64,000 bases of DNA from Corallococcus sicarius (lineage in GTDB: Bacteria > Myxococcota > Myxococcia > Myxococcales > Myxococcaceae), in assembly GCF_003611735.1 (NCBI RefSeq), contig NZ_RAWG01000006.1:1-64000 (forward strand), written 5' to 3'. Positions 10,519 to 19,391 of the stretch are shown piece by piece; within the stretch, counting starts at the first letter, position 1, and the number at the start of each line of letters is the position of its first letter. Made by a program: the position numbers and the translations under genes. Under the pieces are notes generated by a model that ran no database searches, was not told the DNA's origin, and saw only the letters and a program-made list of their open reading frames with translations.

Positions 10519-11997
10519 TCAGGGGCCCAGGGCCTTGAACTCGCAGGCGTAGTCGCCCGTGGCCTCCGGGTAGCCCGTCGTCAGGCCGAGGCCGTAGGTC
10601 GCGGTCTTTGGCGCCGTGAAGGTCTCGACCCAGCGCTGGCCGTCGTCCGCCCTGGAGGCCTCCAGCTCCTGGCCCTGGGAGTCGACGAAGAAGGAGAGCA
10701 GCGCCACCTCCTTCCGCTCACAGCCGAACTGGTAGCGATACCCGGCGGTGGCCTGGAAGGAGAAGAAGTCGGTGTCGAGGACGTCGGGGACGCTGACCTG
10801 CACGGCCTGCACCGGCCCCTTGAGCGACGTCGCCGTGGCCAGGGTGTCGCCGTGGTCGTCCTCGCCCAGGTCCTCGAACTGGAGGGTGTAGTTCCCCGGC
10901 TGCCATTGCAGGGGCACGTTCAAGAAGCCAAGGCTCACGCGCAGGTAGTGCGTGGGCCCGGACGCCTTGAGGGCCAGGTGCGCGGGGTCCAGGCCGGGAT
11001 TGAAGAAGGTCTCTCCCCGCAAGGCGCCCCTGAGGTCGCAGTTCTTCTGGCCGTCGATGGTGCACGTCACCCGGTAGTGATGCTGGGGCTGCACGACCAG
11101 GGCGAAGACGTCCGTATCCTGGAGGTACTCCATCTTCCCCTGGAAGGACGGCATGCCGAGGGGGAGGGTCGCCGCGGTATTGAAGGAGTCCCCGTGGTCC
11201 TCCGCGCCCAGGTCCCTCAGGACACAGCTGTATGGGAGCGGCGTGGCGACGTCGTCCTCCAGGTATTGGATGTAGGCATGGAACATCCCGCCCGGGGACT
11301 TGAAGGCAAGGCCGCCCTGCAGGGAGGGCTCGCGCCCATCATTCACCAACCGGGTGAGCAGGCTTTCATCGCCGCGCGAGAAGTCCATCTCCCAGGACGT
11401 GGACACGAAGGTGCAGGCGAGCGCGTAGACATGGTTGTTCACGGTCTGGAACGAGAAGACGTCCCGGTCGCCGGGGTGCTCGCTGAGGCCCGTCAGGGAC
11501 TGCTCCGAAGGCACCCACGGCGTCGTCGCGGTGGCGCGCAGGTCCGCGTGGTCGTCCAATCCCTTGTCCACGAAGCGGAAGGTGAACCGATCCTGGGAGC
11601 TGGTCTGGTGCAGGGTGATCCGCACCGTGTAGACGGCGTTCGCGCCAAGCCCCGACCAATGCCGGGTGAAGAAGGAGGAGCTGGGCCCGTCGGCGCCCCG
11701 GTCGCCGGTATCGAGGAGTGTCCCCCCCGCCGCGTCCCGCAGCTCCACGGTATAGCGAGCATTCTCGGCCTCCACGATGAGGTCGTAGTGCCGCCCGGCC
11801 TGGGCGATGAACGCGAAGCGGAACGGCTCCGCCTCACCGCTTCGGGAGACGCGCTGGAACTCGTCCGAAGGTGTCACCAGCGGATGTCCCGCCGGGATGA
11901 CGGGCCCCGCGTCAGGGGTGGGCTTGGAGGTCGAATCACAGGCGCTCAGCCCGAACAGACAGGCACAGAGCATGAAGGCAGACAGGGTTTGTCTCAT
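10519..11997 (-). CDS. Lipoprotein with tandem PPC-like beta-sandwich domains
   Basis: A 492-residue predicted lipoprotein with a signal peptide ending in the lipobox LSAC (C at residue 20). After a short linker it contains about four repeats of roughly 110 residues, each with a DDHGD-T-ATA-like opening and an F-x-G-x-x-x-x-x-D-T-D-F/V-F-x-F core (for example LDDHADLRATATT, DHGDSFNTAATLP, DHGDTLATATSLK). This resembles the bacterial pre-peptidase C-terminal (PPC) fold often found next to secreted peptidases or as stand-alone binding modules. No catalytic domain is present. A TTG at 12009 is an alternative start. The binding partner is unknown. Confidence 0.75.
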   Translation of the reverse strand: MRQTLSAFMLCACLFGLSACDSTSKPTPDAGPVIPAGHPLVTPSDEFQRVSRSGEAEPFRFAFIAQAGRHYDLIVEAENARYTVELRDAAGGTLLDTGDRGADGPSSSFFTRHWSGLGANAVYTVRITLHQTSSQDRFTFRFVDKGLDDHADLRATATTPWVPSEQSLTGLSEHPGDRDVFSFQTVNNHVYALACTFVSTSWEMDFSRGDESLLTRLVNDGREPSLQGGLAFKSPGGMFHAYIQYLEDDVATPLPYSCVLRDLGAEDHGDSFNTAATLPLGMPSFQGKMEYLQDTDVFALVVQPQHHYRVTCTIDGQKNCDLRGALRGETFFNPGLDPAHLALKASGPTHYLRVSLGFLNVPLQWQPGNYTLQFEDLGEDDHGDTLATATSLKGPVQAVQVSVPDVLDTDFFSFQATAGYRYQFGCERKEVALLSFFVDSQGQELEASRADDGQRWVETFTAPKTATYGLGLTTGYPEATGDYACEFKALGP

Positions 11998-12036
11998 CAG
12001 GCGCGCCAACCTATTCGAGACCTGTCTGCCTGCCCA

Positions 12037-12777
12037 TCAGTACTTCGCGGCCGTGGGCCGGACGAGGATCTCACTCACGTCCACCTCCGCCGGCTGGGCG
12101 ATGGCGTAGGAGATGGCCCGGGCCACGGCGTCCGCCGGAATCGCCCCCTTGCGGTAGCCTTTGACGGCCTCGCGCATGTTCGGGTCGGAGATGCTCTCCG
12201 CCAGCTCCGACTCCGTGGCGCCCGGTGAAATCAGCGTGACGCGGAGGTTCGGCCCCACCTCCTGCCGCAGCCCCTCCGTGATGGCCCTCAGCGCGAACTT
12301 CGTCGCGGAGTAGATGGCCGTCGACGGCGCCACCGAGTGCCCGGAGGTGGAGGACATGTTGATGAACTGTCCCGACTGCTGCCGCTGCATCACCGGCAGT
12401 CCCGCCGCGATGCCGTGCAGCACGCCCCGGATGTTCACGTCGATCATCCGGTTCCACTCGTCCACCTTCAGCTCCCCCAGCATCGACAGCGGCATCACCC
12501 CCGCGTTGTTCACGAGCACGTCCAGCCGCCCGAACGTCTTCACCGTGAAGTCCACGAAGGCCTCCACGTCCTCGCGCTTCGTCACGTCCAGCGCCCGGAA
12601 GCGCGCCTCACCGCCCTTCGCCTTCAGGTCCGCCGTCAGCGCCTCCAGCCGGTCCGTGCGGCGCGCCCCCAGCACCACCTTCGCGCCCTCCTGGGCGAGC
12701 AGCCGCGCCGTGGCCTCGCCAATGCCACTGCTTGCTCCGGTGATGGCCACCACCTTGCCCTGGATGTTCGTCGTCAT
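12037..12777 (-). CDS. Short-chain dehydrogenase/reductase (SDR)
   Basis: A 246-residue classical SDR using NAD(P)H. The cofactor motif TGASSGIG lies at about 12-19, NNAG is in place, the catalytic Ser is in NMSSTSG and the catalytic Tyr/Lys pair is in YSATK. GARRTD after the second strand, with basic residues, suggests a preference for NADP. The ATG at 12777 follows GAGGA with good spacing; an upstream in-frame ATG at 12834 would add 19 residues with no family similarity. It closely resembles the YdfG/serine-dehydrogenase-like general oxidoreductases. The substrate is unknown. It lies just upstream of the lipoprotein gene start at 11997 on the same strand, with 39 bases between. Confidence 0.88.
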   Translation of the reverse strand: MTTNIQGKVVAITGASSGIGEATARLLAQEGAKVVLGARRTDRLEALTADLKAKGGEARFRALDVTKREDVEAFVDFTVKTFGRLDVLVNNAGVMPLSMLGELKVDEWNRMIDVNIRGVLHGIAAGLPVMQRQQSGQFINMSSTSGHSVAPSTAIYSATKFALRAITEGLRQEVGPNLRVTLISPGATESELAESISDPNMREAVKGYRKGAIPADAVARAISYAIAQPAEVDVSEILVRPTAAKY

Positions 12778-12840
12778 GTGCCGGTCCTCGCGTGCGTGAA
12801 GGGCCCGGTGCCGAAGCGGAACCGGGCCCTGCATACCCTC

Positions 12841-13431
12841 TCAAGACTGGCGCCAGAACGGTATCCGGATGCTCAGGCGTGCCGGCGCTGGCGCAGGGGG
12901 TCCTCCCGGGCCGCACCGGACGACTCCCGGCGCAGCTTCGCCACGGAGAGGCTCAGGAACAGCAGCAGGCCTCCCGCGAACGTGAGCGCCAGGGTGTCCC
13001 GCCGCGTCCTGGCCGAGGCCCACCACGACCTGGAGCCCGCGCCGACGGCCTGGCTTCTTCTCAGTCGTCGTCGTCATCGTCGTCACCACCGCCACCCCCA
13101 GGCCGTCGTCGTAGACGCGGTCCGGCACGTCGAAGGTGCACGTCAGCGTGCCTCCGTCCTCGTGGCGGTAGACGCAGCGGCCCGCGGCGTCGTCCGGGGT
13201 CACCCGGTCCAGCGTCACCGACGCCTCCACCGGGACGCCGGGCGGGGACAGCTGGCCGTCCACTCCCGAGCCCAGGTTGCCGTCCCACCGGCGCACCAGC
13301 GACGTCTCCTCGGGGACCAGGCGCTCCCCCACCGGGAGGAGCTTCACGGTCCGGGGCGTTGAATCACAGGCAGAAGCAAGCAGTGCGCAGCCCAGCAACC
13401 GGAGCGCGGTGCGCGGTGAGGGACGGGGCAT
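12841..13431 (-). CDS. Putative lipoprotein, C-terminal third probably frameshifted
   Basis: The first 125 residues look like a genuine lipoprotein: signal peptide with lipobox ASAC (C at residue 22), then a beta-rich domain with one cysteine pair (CVYRHEDGGTLTCTFDV). From about residue 130 the reading frame becomes arginine/proline/glycine-rich. In another frame, the same DNA encodes a clean membrane helix (TLALTFAGGLLLFLSLSV) followed by a basic tail ending at 12873. A slip around the GAC/ACG repeat near 13060-13085 would join the two. Either the gene has a real frameshift or the repeat was misassembled or miscalled. The function is unknown. Confidence 0.5.
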   Translation of the reverse strand: MPRPSPRTALRLLGCALLASACDSTPRTVKLLPVGERLVPEETSLVRRWDGNLGSGVDGQLSPPGVPVEASVTLDRVTPDDAAGRCVYRHEDGGTLTCTFDVPDRVYDDGLGVAVVTTMTTTTEKKPGRRRGLQVVVGLGQDAAGHPGAHVRGRPAAVPEPLRGEAAPGVVRCGPGGPPAPAPARLSIRIPFWRQS

Positions 13432-13677
13432 GCCCCCATCCTACTCAACGGAAGGATCCGGCCAATGCATGCCGTCCGCCAGCGGGGGCCCCTGGCGGAT
13501 GCTCGGCGGCGGATGCGATGAGGCGGATGCTGTCTGTCGTTGCCGACGGGGTCCGTCTGCGCCGTCAGGCCTTGTCTCCCCGGTCGCCGCCGCAGCCATC
13601 ATTCATCCCGCCGGGGGAGGCTTGGGGCCACGTGCGCCCTTCGTGGGCTTCCTTCCGGGTTCTTCGCCTGGAGTCGT

Positions 13678-14780
13678 ATGTCGTCCCCGTCGGGTTGCTT
13701 CCGCTGGCCGCGCCTGGCCGCGGGTGTCCTCGCCTCACTGTCACTGACACTGACATTGGGCGGGTGCGCCACACTGCCCCAGCGCGGGGAGGTCATCATA
13801 CGCGACGTGTCCTTCCCCCTGCGGGACTTCCGCATGCCGTCGGGATTGCGCGTGGTGGTGGAGCGCGACGAGCGGTCGCCCGTGGTGGCGATGGTGACGG
13901 CGGCGGGCGCGGGCCACTTCAATGCCTCCACCAGCCTGGACTACACCGCCTACCAGACGCTGGCCTCCCGGGAGCGCTCGCCCCCCTGGTGAAGCTGGAG
14001 GAGGGGCAGCGGCTGTCGGCGCCCCTCGCCGGCGTCACCCCGGAGGTGTTCGCGGTGGAGCGCGAGGTGGTGCGCAGCGAGCTGCGCCAGCTCAACGAGA
14101 CGGGCTTCGTGGGGCAGGTGTCCAGCTGGGTGCACGCGGCGTCCTTCGCGGCGGGGGGACCCGTACGCGCGGCCCGCTCGCGGATGCCCAGCGCTTCGTG
14201 CGCGCGCACTACCGTCCGGAGAACGTCACCCTGGTCATCTCCGGCGACGTGGACCTGGAGGAGGTGGAGGCCCTCCTCCAACAGCAGCTGCCGCCCGCGT
14301 GGGTGGGCACGGGTACGCCGCTGGCCCTGGACACGCGCCTGCCCGTGCAGCCGGCCCTGCCGGCCTCCGCGCCCGTCCCCCAACAGATGCCGGTGTACAC
14401 GGCCGCCGTGCCCACGCCGGAGCTGTACCTGTCCTGGGTGCTGCCGCGCGGCTTCGACGAGGCCAGCGCCGTGCAGGACTTCCTGGTGGACGCGCTGGAG
14501 GACCACCTGTGGGAGTCCATGCGCAGTGACGGCGACATCGCGAGCCCGTCCACCCGCGTGGTGCCTGGCACCCGCGCGTCGCTGTTCATCGTGCGCGTGC
14601 AGCTGTCCCGCGGCGACCACCCGGAGCGCACGGCGGAGAAGGTGCTGGATCAGGTGCACAAGGCCTGGACCCTCAACCTCGAGGGCGACAGCGTGCGCAA
14701 GCAGGAGTCCGACTTCAGGGCATCCGCCTTTAGCGAGGCTCCAAACGGGAAGCGCCGTGCATCACGGCGTGCACGCTGAG
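13678..14780 (+). pseudogene. Decayed M16 (insulinase-type) zinc peptidase lipoprotein
   Basis: It starts as a lipoprotein (MSSPSGCFRWPRL, lipobox LGGC) with the M16 opening MPSGLRVVVERD, then jumps through three reading frames. Frame one ends at 13992. A second frame carries LEEGQRLSAPLAGVTPEVF and VEREVVRSELRQLNETGF (about 13988-14155). A third frame carries DAQRFVRAHYRPENVTLVIS and the second M16 domain up to 14780. The stretch that should hold the zinc-binding HxxEH motif, between TAAGAG and HFNAST, is deleted, and a second deletion lies near 14165-14185. The C-terminus is also cut. The gene cannot encode an active peptidase. The 246 bases upstream (13432-13677) show no gene. Confidence 0.8.
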
Positions 14781-14987
14781 CAGGCCGCCCACCGCGCCCG
14801 CGAAGCCGCCCGCGGTGATGAGGGCCTGGGCGAAGCGGTGGAGTTCGTCCGCGCTGGTGATGTGGGTGAGCCCCGTGGCGCGCAGGGCCTCTTCCAGCGC
14901 GGCGGAGCCTCGGGCCGGGCCAAGCACGGACGTCAGCTTGGCGATCGCAACGCCGTGCCAGTCCTTGGATGGGGTGGCGGCCGTCAT
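14730..14987 (-). CDS. Small protein coupled to the PAS gene
   Basis: An 85-residue, mostly alpha-helical protein without signal peptide. Its core reads KLTSVLGPARGSAALEEALR followed by DELHRFAQALI and a glycine-rich helix GGFAGAVGGLLSVHAVMHGA. The ATG overlaps the stop of the upstream PAS gene (ATGA), so it is translated with it and probably works with it. The pattern of a GP-A/x-G motif in a four-helix module recalls small helical tails of myxobacterial signalling proteins, but I do not recognise the family. Its 3' end overlaps the end of the M16 pseudogene on the opposite strand. Confidence 0.6.
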   Translation of the reverse strand: MTAATPSKDWHGVAIAKLTSVLGPARGSAALEEALRATGLTHITSADELHRFAQALITAGGFAGAVGGLLSVHAVMHGASRLEPR

Positions 14988-15943
14988 GGGGACGACTTCG
15001 CTTCGAGCTCCGCGACCCGCTGCTCGGCGGCGAGCTTCTCCGCGCGCAGGCGCACCAGCGCGGCTTCGGTTTCCCTGGCCTGCTTCGCCACCTCCGCGAG
15101 GAGGGCCTCGGTGCGCTGCTGGGATTCGCGCTGCTCGTGGATGTTCGTGTTGGTGCCCAGCCACTGGAGGATGCGCCCGTTCGCATCGCGTTGGGGGACG
15201 GCGCGCGCGAGGTACCAGGCGTACTGGCCGCTGGCCAGCCGCAGCCGGAACTCCACCTCGTAGCCCTCGCCCGTGCGGAGCGCGCTCGTCCAGCGCTCGA
15301 TGGCGAGGGGCCGGTCCTCCGGGTGGAGGACGTTGAGCCACCCCTCGGAGAGCAGGGTCTCCAGCGGCACGCCGAACTCGTCCACCGCGCGGCCGCTGAC
15401 GTAGTCCAGCAGGCCGTCGGGCGTCGCCGTCCACACCTGCACCGGGATGGTCTCCGCCAGGAAGCGGTAGCGCACCTCGCTCGTGCGGAGCGCCGCCGCC
15501 GCCTGCCGCTCCGCCGTCAGGTCGCGGACCTCGATGACCGCGCCCAGCACGGCGTCCGCCTCGCGCACGGGGCTCACGGTGAAGGCGACGGGATGGGGGT
15601 GCCCTTCCCGGTGGACGAAGACGTCCTCGCCCCGCTCGCGCGTCCCCTTCGCCAGGGCCCGGGCGATGGGGCTTTCGGCGTCCAGGGCGGACGTCCCGTC
15701 AGGGGCCGCCGGATGCACCAGCGCGTGCAGCGACTGAGCGTGCGCGACGACCTCCGCGAGCGTGCGGCCCGTGAGCGCTTCCGCCGCCGCGTTCATGTAG
15801 ATGCAATGCTGTTGCGCATCCGTCATGAACAGCGCGAGGTCCGCGCTCTCCGTGAGCGTGCGCGCCACGGCTTCCAACTTCGGGCGGGCCTGGAGCGCCG
15901 CGGGGAGCGTCTGACGGGGGGAGTCGGGGGTCACGCGCGGCAA
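14984..15943 (-). CDS. Two-PAS-domain sensor protein without output domain
   Basis: A 319-residue soluble protein. PAS domain 1 lies at about 25-145 (ADLALFMTDAQQHCIYMNAA) and PAS domain 2, of PAS_3 type, at about 155-275 (WTATPDGLLDYVSG, LHPEDRPLAIERW, YEVEFRLRLASG). A coiled coil (about 276-316) follows, and the protein then simply stops. In most relatives a histidine kinase follows such a coiled coil; here there is none. It is therefore either a stand-alone ligand-binding or dimerisation module or a kinase that has lost its catalytic half. Coupling to the 85-residue gene favours a functional two-part unit. The start is uncertain (TTG 15943 or GTG 15934). Confidence 0.75.
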   Translation of the reverse strand: MPRVTPDSPRQTLPAALQARPKLEAVARTLTESADLALFMTDAQQHCIYMNAAAEALTGRTLAEVVAHAQSLHALVHPAAPDGTSALDAESPIARALAKGTRERGEDVFVHREGHPHPVAFTVSPVREADAVLGAVIEVRDLTAERQAAAALRTSEVRYRFLAETIPVQVWTATPDGLLDYVSGRAVDEFGVPLETLLSEGWLNVLHPEDRPLAIERWTSALRTGEGYEVEFRLRLASGQYAWYLARAVPQRDANGRILQWLGTNTNIHEQRESQQRTEALLAEVAKQARETEAALVRLRAEKLAAEQRVAELEAKSSP

Positions 15944-16083
15944 CTCACTTCAACGAGCAGGGGGGCTTCGCACTGTACGCGGAAGGCCCCGGAACACCAC
16001 CGGTCCCGCTGGGGAGGAGACCGTCTGGGTCCCAACAATCGCGCCTCGGCGGCCGTGCGACCCGTGTCCGGGCCTGTGTCCGT

Positions 16084-17655
16084 ATGGAGTCCATGCACAC
16101 TCCGAAGCTGCGTCGAACCCGCTTCCTGCTGGGAGCCCTGGTCTGGCTGGGCGCCTCCGCCTGCCATGGACCGGACGACGGCCCGCCCCCGTGTGAGGGC
16201 GTGGACTGCCCGGTTCCCGTGGAGGGGCTCGCGCGGGCGTTCGAGCCGGACGCGCTGTCGTCGCGCGTGGAGCCGCGCGCGAGCTTCGGAGGGCTCAAGG
16301 TGCGGCGGGCCGCTGGACGCACCTTCGTGCTGGAGACGACGCGGGACGCGCAAGGCCATGACACCCGCCGGCTCACGGCGCGAGCCGCGGACGGCACGCT
16401 GCGCTGGCGCGTCGAAGCGGCGGCGGGAGAGCACTTCAGCGACTTCACCGTGCACCCATCAGGAGCGCTCACGCTGGGCGTCGAGCGCACCGACGCGGAA
16501 GCCGGCGCGTTCGACCTGCTGCGCATCTCCGCGGAGGGGCAGGTGCTGGCGCGACAGCCACTGCCCGTGTCCTCGACGTTGCCAGCGTCCGACCTGGGCG
16601 GCACCCTGCTCCCCTCCCCCTTTCGCATGAAGTCGTCGTGGGCCCACGCGCTCGCCGACGGCTGGCTGCGCACGGAGGCGCGCGGCGAGGACGTGGCCGT
16701 GGCCTTCCTGTCACTCGTGGCGGTCGCGGAGGGAGCCAGCAACACGTCGGAGCTGGCGTCGGGGTTGATGACGCTCCAGTGGGTGGACGGGCGCTACCAG
16801 GAGCAGTGGACGCGCGTCGTCGACGGGCGCCACTCCACGCAGCCGGCGGCCTGGGCCTACGACGAGTTCCGTTGGCGCGAGGCCACGCTGCGTCCGCTGC
16901 TCGCGGTGGAGGGCGACGGGCGGCTGGTGGTGGGGCGCACGTGGAACACGTCCCGGTGCCAGGCCTCCAGCCGCACGTTCAACGACTTCACGAGCCTGCA
17001 CTGCAGGACGAGCACGGATGTCACCTATCCCGTGGACACCGAACGCCAGGCCTTCGCGGTGACGACGTTCACCCCGGAGGGAGTGCGCACCGGCACGCGC
17101 GCCTTCATCGCCGATGCGGCGGCGGAGTTCGTCGTCTTCGACATGGCGGTGCGCGGCGGGGAGCTGGCGCTCGCCGGCACCATCGTGACGGAGTCCGCGG
17201 ACGGCACGATTCCCTACTATCCGTCCGCGCCGGGCGTGCAGGACCGGATGACGCCCTATGACGGCTACCTGGCCGTGCTGTCGCTCGACACGGGGCTTTT
17301 GCGCTTCGAGCACCGGGTGGACACGGGGCGCGCGGACCACTTCTCCGCGCTGCGCTGGACGGACGCGGGGCTGCTCGCGGTGGGCGGCGCTGGCTGGGAC
17401 CGCTGGTACGGCGGCATGAGCATCTCGCGCGGCGCGGGGGCGCTGCTCGCGCTCGCGTCCAATGACGGCCAGACGGTGCGCACCCAGCGGCCCGGGGTCG
17501 AAGGGAAGGACCGCCACTTCCACCTGCTGGGCGTGGACGCGGACGGCGAAACGTTGGTGGCGGTGGGGCTCGCGGAGGCGCCCATGACGCACGCGGGAGA
17601 CGGCGGCAACAGGGCCGCCATGACCTTTGGCGGGCTCACCGTGGAGTCGCGCTGA
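16084..17655 (+). CDS. Large secreted lipoprotein, probable beta-propeller
   Basis: A 523-residue lipoprotein with basic N-region, hydrophobic stretch and lipobox GASAC. The mature part alternates short strands with DG-turns (ADGTLRWRVEAA, AEGQVLARQPL, LDTGLLRFEHRVDTG), a spacing that suggests a WD/PQQ-like or delta-60-type propeller. No catalytic motif is visible. ATG 16084 and ATG 16093 (MHTPKL) are both possible; the second gives a more usual signal peptide. The preceding 140 bases separate it from the divergent PAS gene. The function is unknown. Confidence 0.65.
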   Translation: MESMHTPKLRRTRFLLGALVWLGASACHGPDDGPPPCEGVDCPVPVEGLARAFEPDALSSRVEPRASFGGLKVRRAAGRTFVLETTRDAQGHDTRRLTARAADGTLRWRVEAAAGEHFSDFTVHPSGALTLGVERTDAEAGAFDLLRISAEGQVLARQPLPVSSTLPASDLGGTLLPSPFRMKSSWAHALADGWLRTEARGEDVAVAFLSLVAVAEGASNTSELASGLMTLQWVDGRYQEQWTRVVDGRHSTQPAAWAYDEFRWREATLRPLLAVEGDGRLVVGRTWNTSRCQASSRTFNDFTSLHCRTSTDVTYPVDTERQAFAVTTFTPEGVRTGTRAFIADAAAEFVVFDMAVRGGELALAGTIVTESADGTIPYYPSAPGVQDRMTPYDGYLAVLSLDTGLLRFEHRVDTGRADHFSALRWTDAGLLAVGGAGWDRWYGGMSISRGAGALLALASNDGQTVRTQRPGVEGKDRHFHLLGVDADGETLVAVGLAEAPMTHAGDGGNRAAMTFGGLTVESR

Positions 17656-17825
17656 GCCACCGGTGACGCTTGTGCCTCCTTGGGTTACACGTCGGCCCTC
17701 GCCACACGGACGCCGCCACGCGCAAGCAGAAGATATACAAAACACTCCTACCTTCCTGGTGTACCCCTTGGCAGGCAAAGCCTCGCATCCCACCTTCCAA
17801 CCACCGTGGGCCGGAAGGAGTGGAT

Positions 17826-19304
17826 ATGCATGTGAGGAATTGGGGCACTCTGCTGTGGTTGGGGTTGGCGGGCATGGGATGTGGTGGTTCGCAGGGCGAT
17901 GAACTGTCAGGGGAGCCTGCGGCCATCGTGAAGGAGGACTCCCGCGAGGTGAGTGCCCAGGCATGCCCTCCCGGGGTGGCGTCCCGGGTGGCGTCCCTCA
18001 TCCCTTCTGGCTCCGGGGGCTTCATGGGGGAGCTCACCAACGTCCAGGGGACGCTCTACTTCGTCACCTCCGTCTTCGAAACCGGTTCGGTCCTGTGGCG
18101 CAGCGACGGCACGGAGGCGGGGACCGTCCCGGTGAAGGCGTTTCCGGGGCCGCCCGGCGTCTACCAACCGATGGACCTGGTCGCGGTGGGCAACAGGCTC
18201 TTCTTCCAGACACGCACTCCCGCCGCCGGCATGGAGCTATGGATCAGTGACGGGACGGAGGGCGGGACCCGGCTGATCAAGGACATCACCCCCGGCGCGG
18301 ACGGCTCCGCTCTGACCAATGCCTCCGAGGTCAATGGCCGCCTGGTGTTCTTCCGCTGGGTGCCATTGCCGGGAGGCGGGGCGGGGCCGGAGCTGTGGCG
18401 GTCCGACGGGACCGCCGCCGGCACGCTGCGGGTGCGGAACTTCAGCGGCTCCACGGGTTTGAGCGCCGACACGTTGAAGGCCGGCAACGCGTTGCTCTTC
18501 TTCTTCGCCGAAGAGACGGGTACCACGCTGTGGCGCACCGACGGCACGCTGGCCGGGACCACCTCCGTCAAGCGGCTGGACTCGGGGCCCACCTACGTCA
18601 GCAGCGTGAGCCGCCCGGGTGAGCCGCCGCTGTTCATCCTGGAGGACGGCCCCAGCTCCGAGGTGTGGAAGACGAATGGCACCGCCGCAGGGACCGTCCG
18701 GCTGGACGCCTTCGGCAAGCCTGTGCGCCTGCTCGGGGCGCTGGGCGCGAATGTCTATCTGACGTCCGTGGACAGCCCGGCGACGAAGCGGCTGCGCATC
18801 GACCGGCTCTCGTTGAACGGCGGTGGCAAGGCGCAGGTCACCACCCTGCCCAACCCCTATGGGGCCGGCGAGTACGCATATCCCTACGTGCGGACAGCGG
18901 TGGTCTCCGGCAGCGACCTCTACTTCTCCATGGCCATCGGCAGCGACGCCCCCGTGCCCGAGAACGTGGCGCTGTGGGCGACGAACGGAACCGCCGCGGG
19001 GACCCGCAGGCTCTTCGACAATTCCTATCCGGAGTACGGTTACCGGTACCCCTTGTTCGCCACCGGCACGGGCCAGGTCCTGTTCGGCGGCAATTCGGCC
19101 CGCTATGGGCCCACCCGCCCCTATTTCACCCGGGGCTCCGTGGCGACGCAGGGCCAGTTGGCGGACGTCTCCCTGCCGGACTCGTTCACCCGCGTGGGCC
19201 ATCGCATCTTCTTCACCGCCCGCGACGCCAGCGACGAAGGTCAGTTGTGGTCCGTGCCGGCCACCTTCAGTTGCCCGCCGGGGCTGACTGGATCGCGCGA
19301 GTAG
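17826..19304 (+). CDS. Lipoprotein with ELWxSDGTxxGT repeats
   Basis: A 492-residue lipoprotein (signal ending GMGC) preceded by GGAAGGAG seven bases before the ATG at 17826. It carries at least six copies of the myxobacterial ELWxSDGT motif: LWRSDGTEAGT, LWISDGTEGGT, LWRSDGTAAGT, LWRTDGTLAGT, VWKTNGTAAGT and LWATNGTAAGT, about 50 residues apart, as blades of a probable beta-propeller. Such proteins are abundant in Myxococcales and are thought to be cell-surface structural or binding proteins; no enzyme activity is indicated. A strong hairpin follows the stop. The 170-base upstream region (17656-17825) has an AT-rich patch (GATATACAAAAC at 17732) that could be a -10 element. Confidence 0.82.
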   Translation: MHVRNWGTLLWLGLAGMGCGGSQGDELSGEPAAIVKEDSREVSAQACPPGVASRVASLIPSGSGGFMGELTNVQGTLYFVTSVFETGSVLWRSDGTEAGTVPVKAFPGPPGVYQPMDLVAVGNRLFFQTRTPAAGMELWISDGTEGGTRLIKDITPGADGSALTNASEVNGRLVFFRWVPLPGGGAGPELWRSDGTAAGTLRVRNFSGSTGLSADTLKAGNALLFFFAEETGTTLWRTDGTLAGTTSVKRLDSGPTYVSSVSRPGEPPLFILEDGPSSEVWKTNGTAAGTVRLDAFGKPVRLLGALGANVYLTSVDSPATKRLRIDRLSLNGGGKAQVTTLPNPYGAGEYAYPYVRTAVVSGSDLYFSMAIGSDAPVPENVALWATNGTAAGTRRLFDNSYPEYGYRYPLFATGTGQVLFGGNSARYGPTRPYFTRGSVATQGQLADVSLPDSFTRVGHRIFFTARDASDEGQLWSVPATFSCPPGLTGSRE

Positions 19305-19312
19305 GCAGGTCC

Positions 19313-19342
19313 GACACCGGGGCGGCCCACCGCCCCGGTGTC
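19313..19342. terminator. Terminator-like hairpin after the ELWxSDGT gene
   Basis: A perfect 13-base-pair stem (GACACCGGGGCGG pairing with CCGCCCCGGTGTC) closes a 4-base loop nine bases after the stop codon. No T-tract follows. The extreme stem makes a transcription end here likely. Confidence 0.6.
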
Positions 19343-19391
19343 CCCACGCGCGATGCGGTACACTCCACGGGCCCACCGTGGCCGCGCTGGA

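Noticed and set aside
10387-12228. A 613-codon plus-strand open frame opposite the PPC lipoprotein
   Set aside because: It is antisense to a signal-peptide-bearing repeat protein and lacks any domain character.
13055-13095. Poly-aspartate reading frame over the GAC repeat
   Set aside because: The frame ends in a stop right after seven Asp codons and is explained by the short repeat inside the frameshifted lipoprotein gene.
12792-15263. An 823-codon plus-strand open frame
   Set aside because: It joins antisense of the SDR leader, one frame of the M16 pseudogene and antisense of the PAS protein. Only about 14000-14160 has protein similarity, and that part belongs to the pseudogene.
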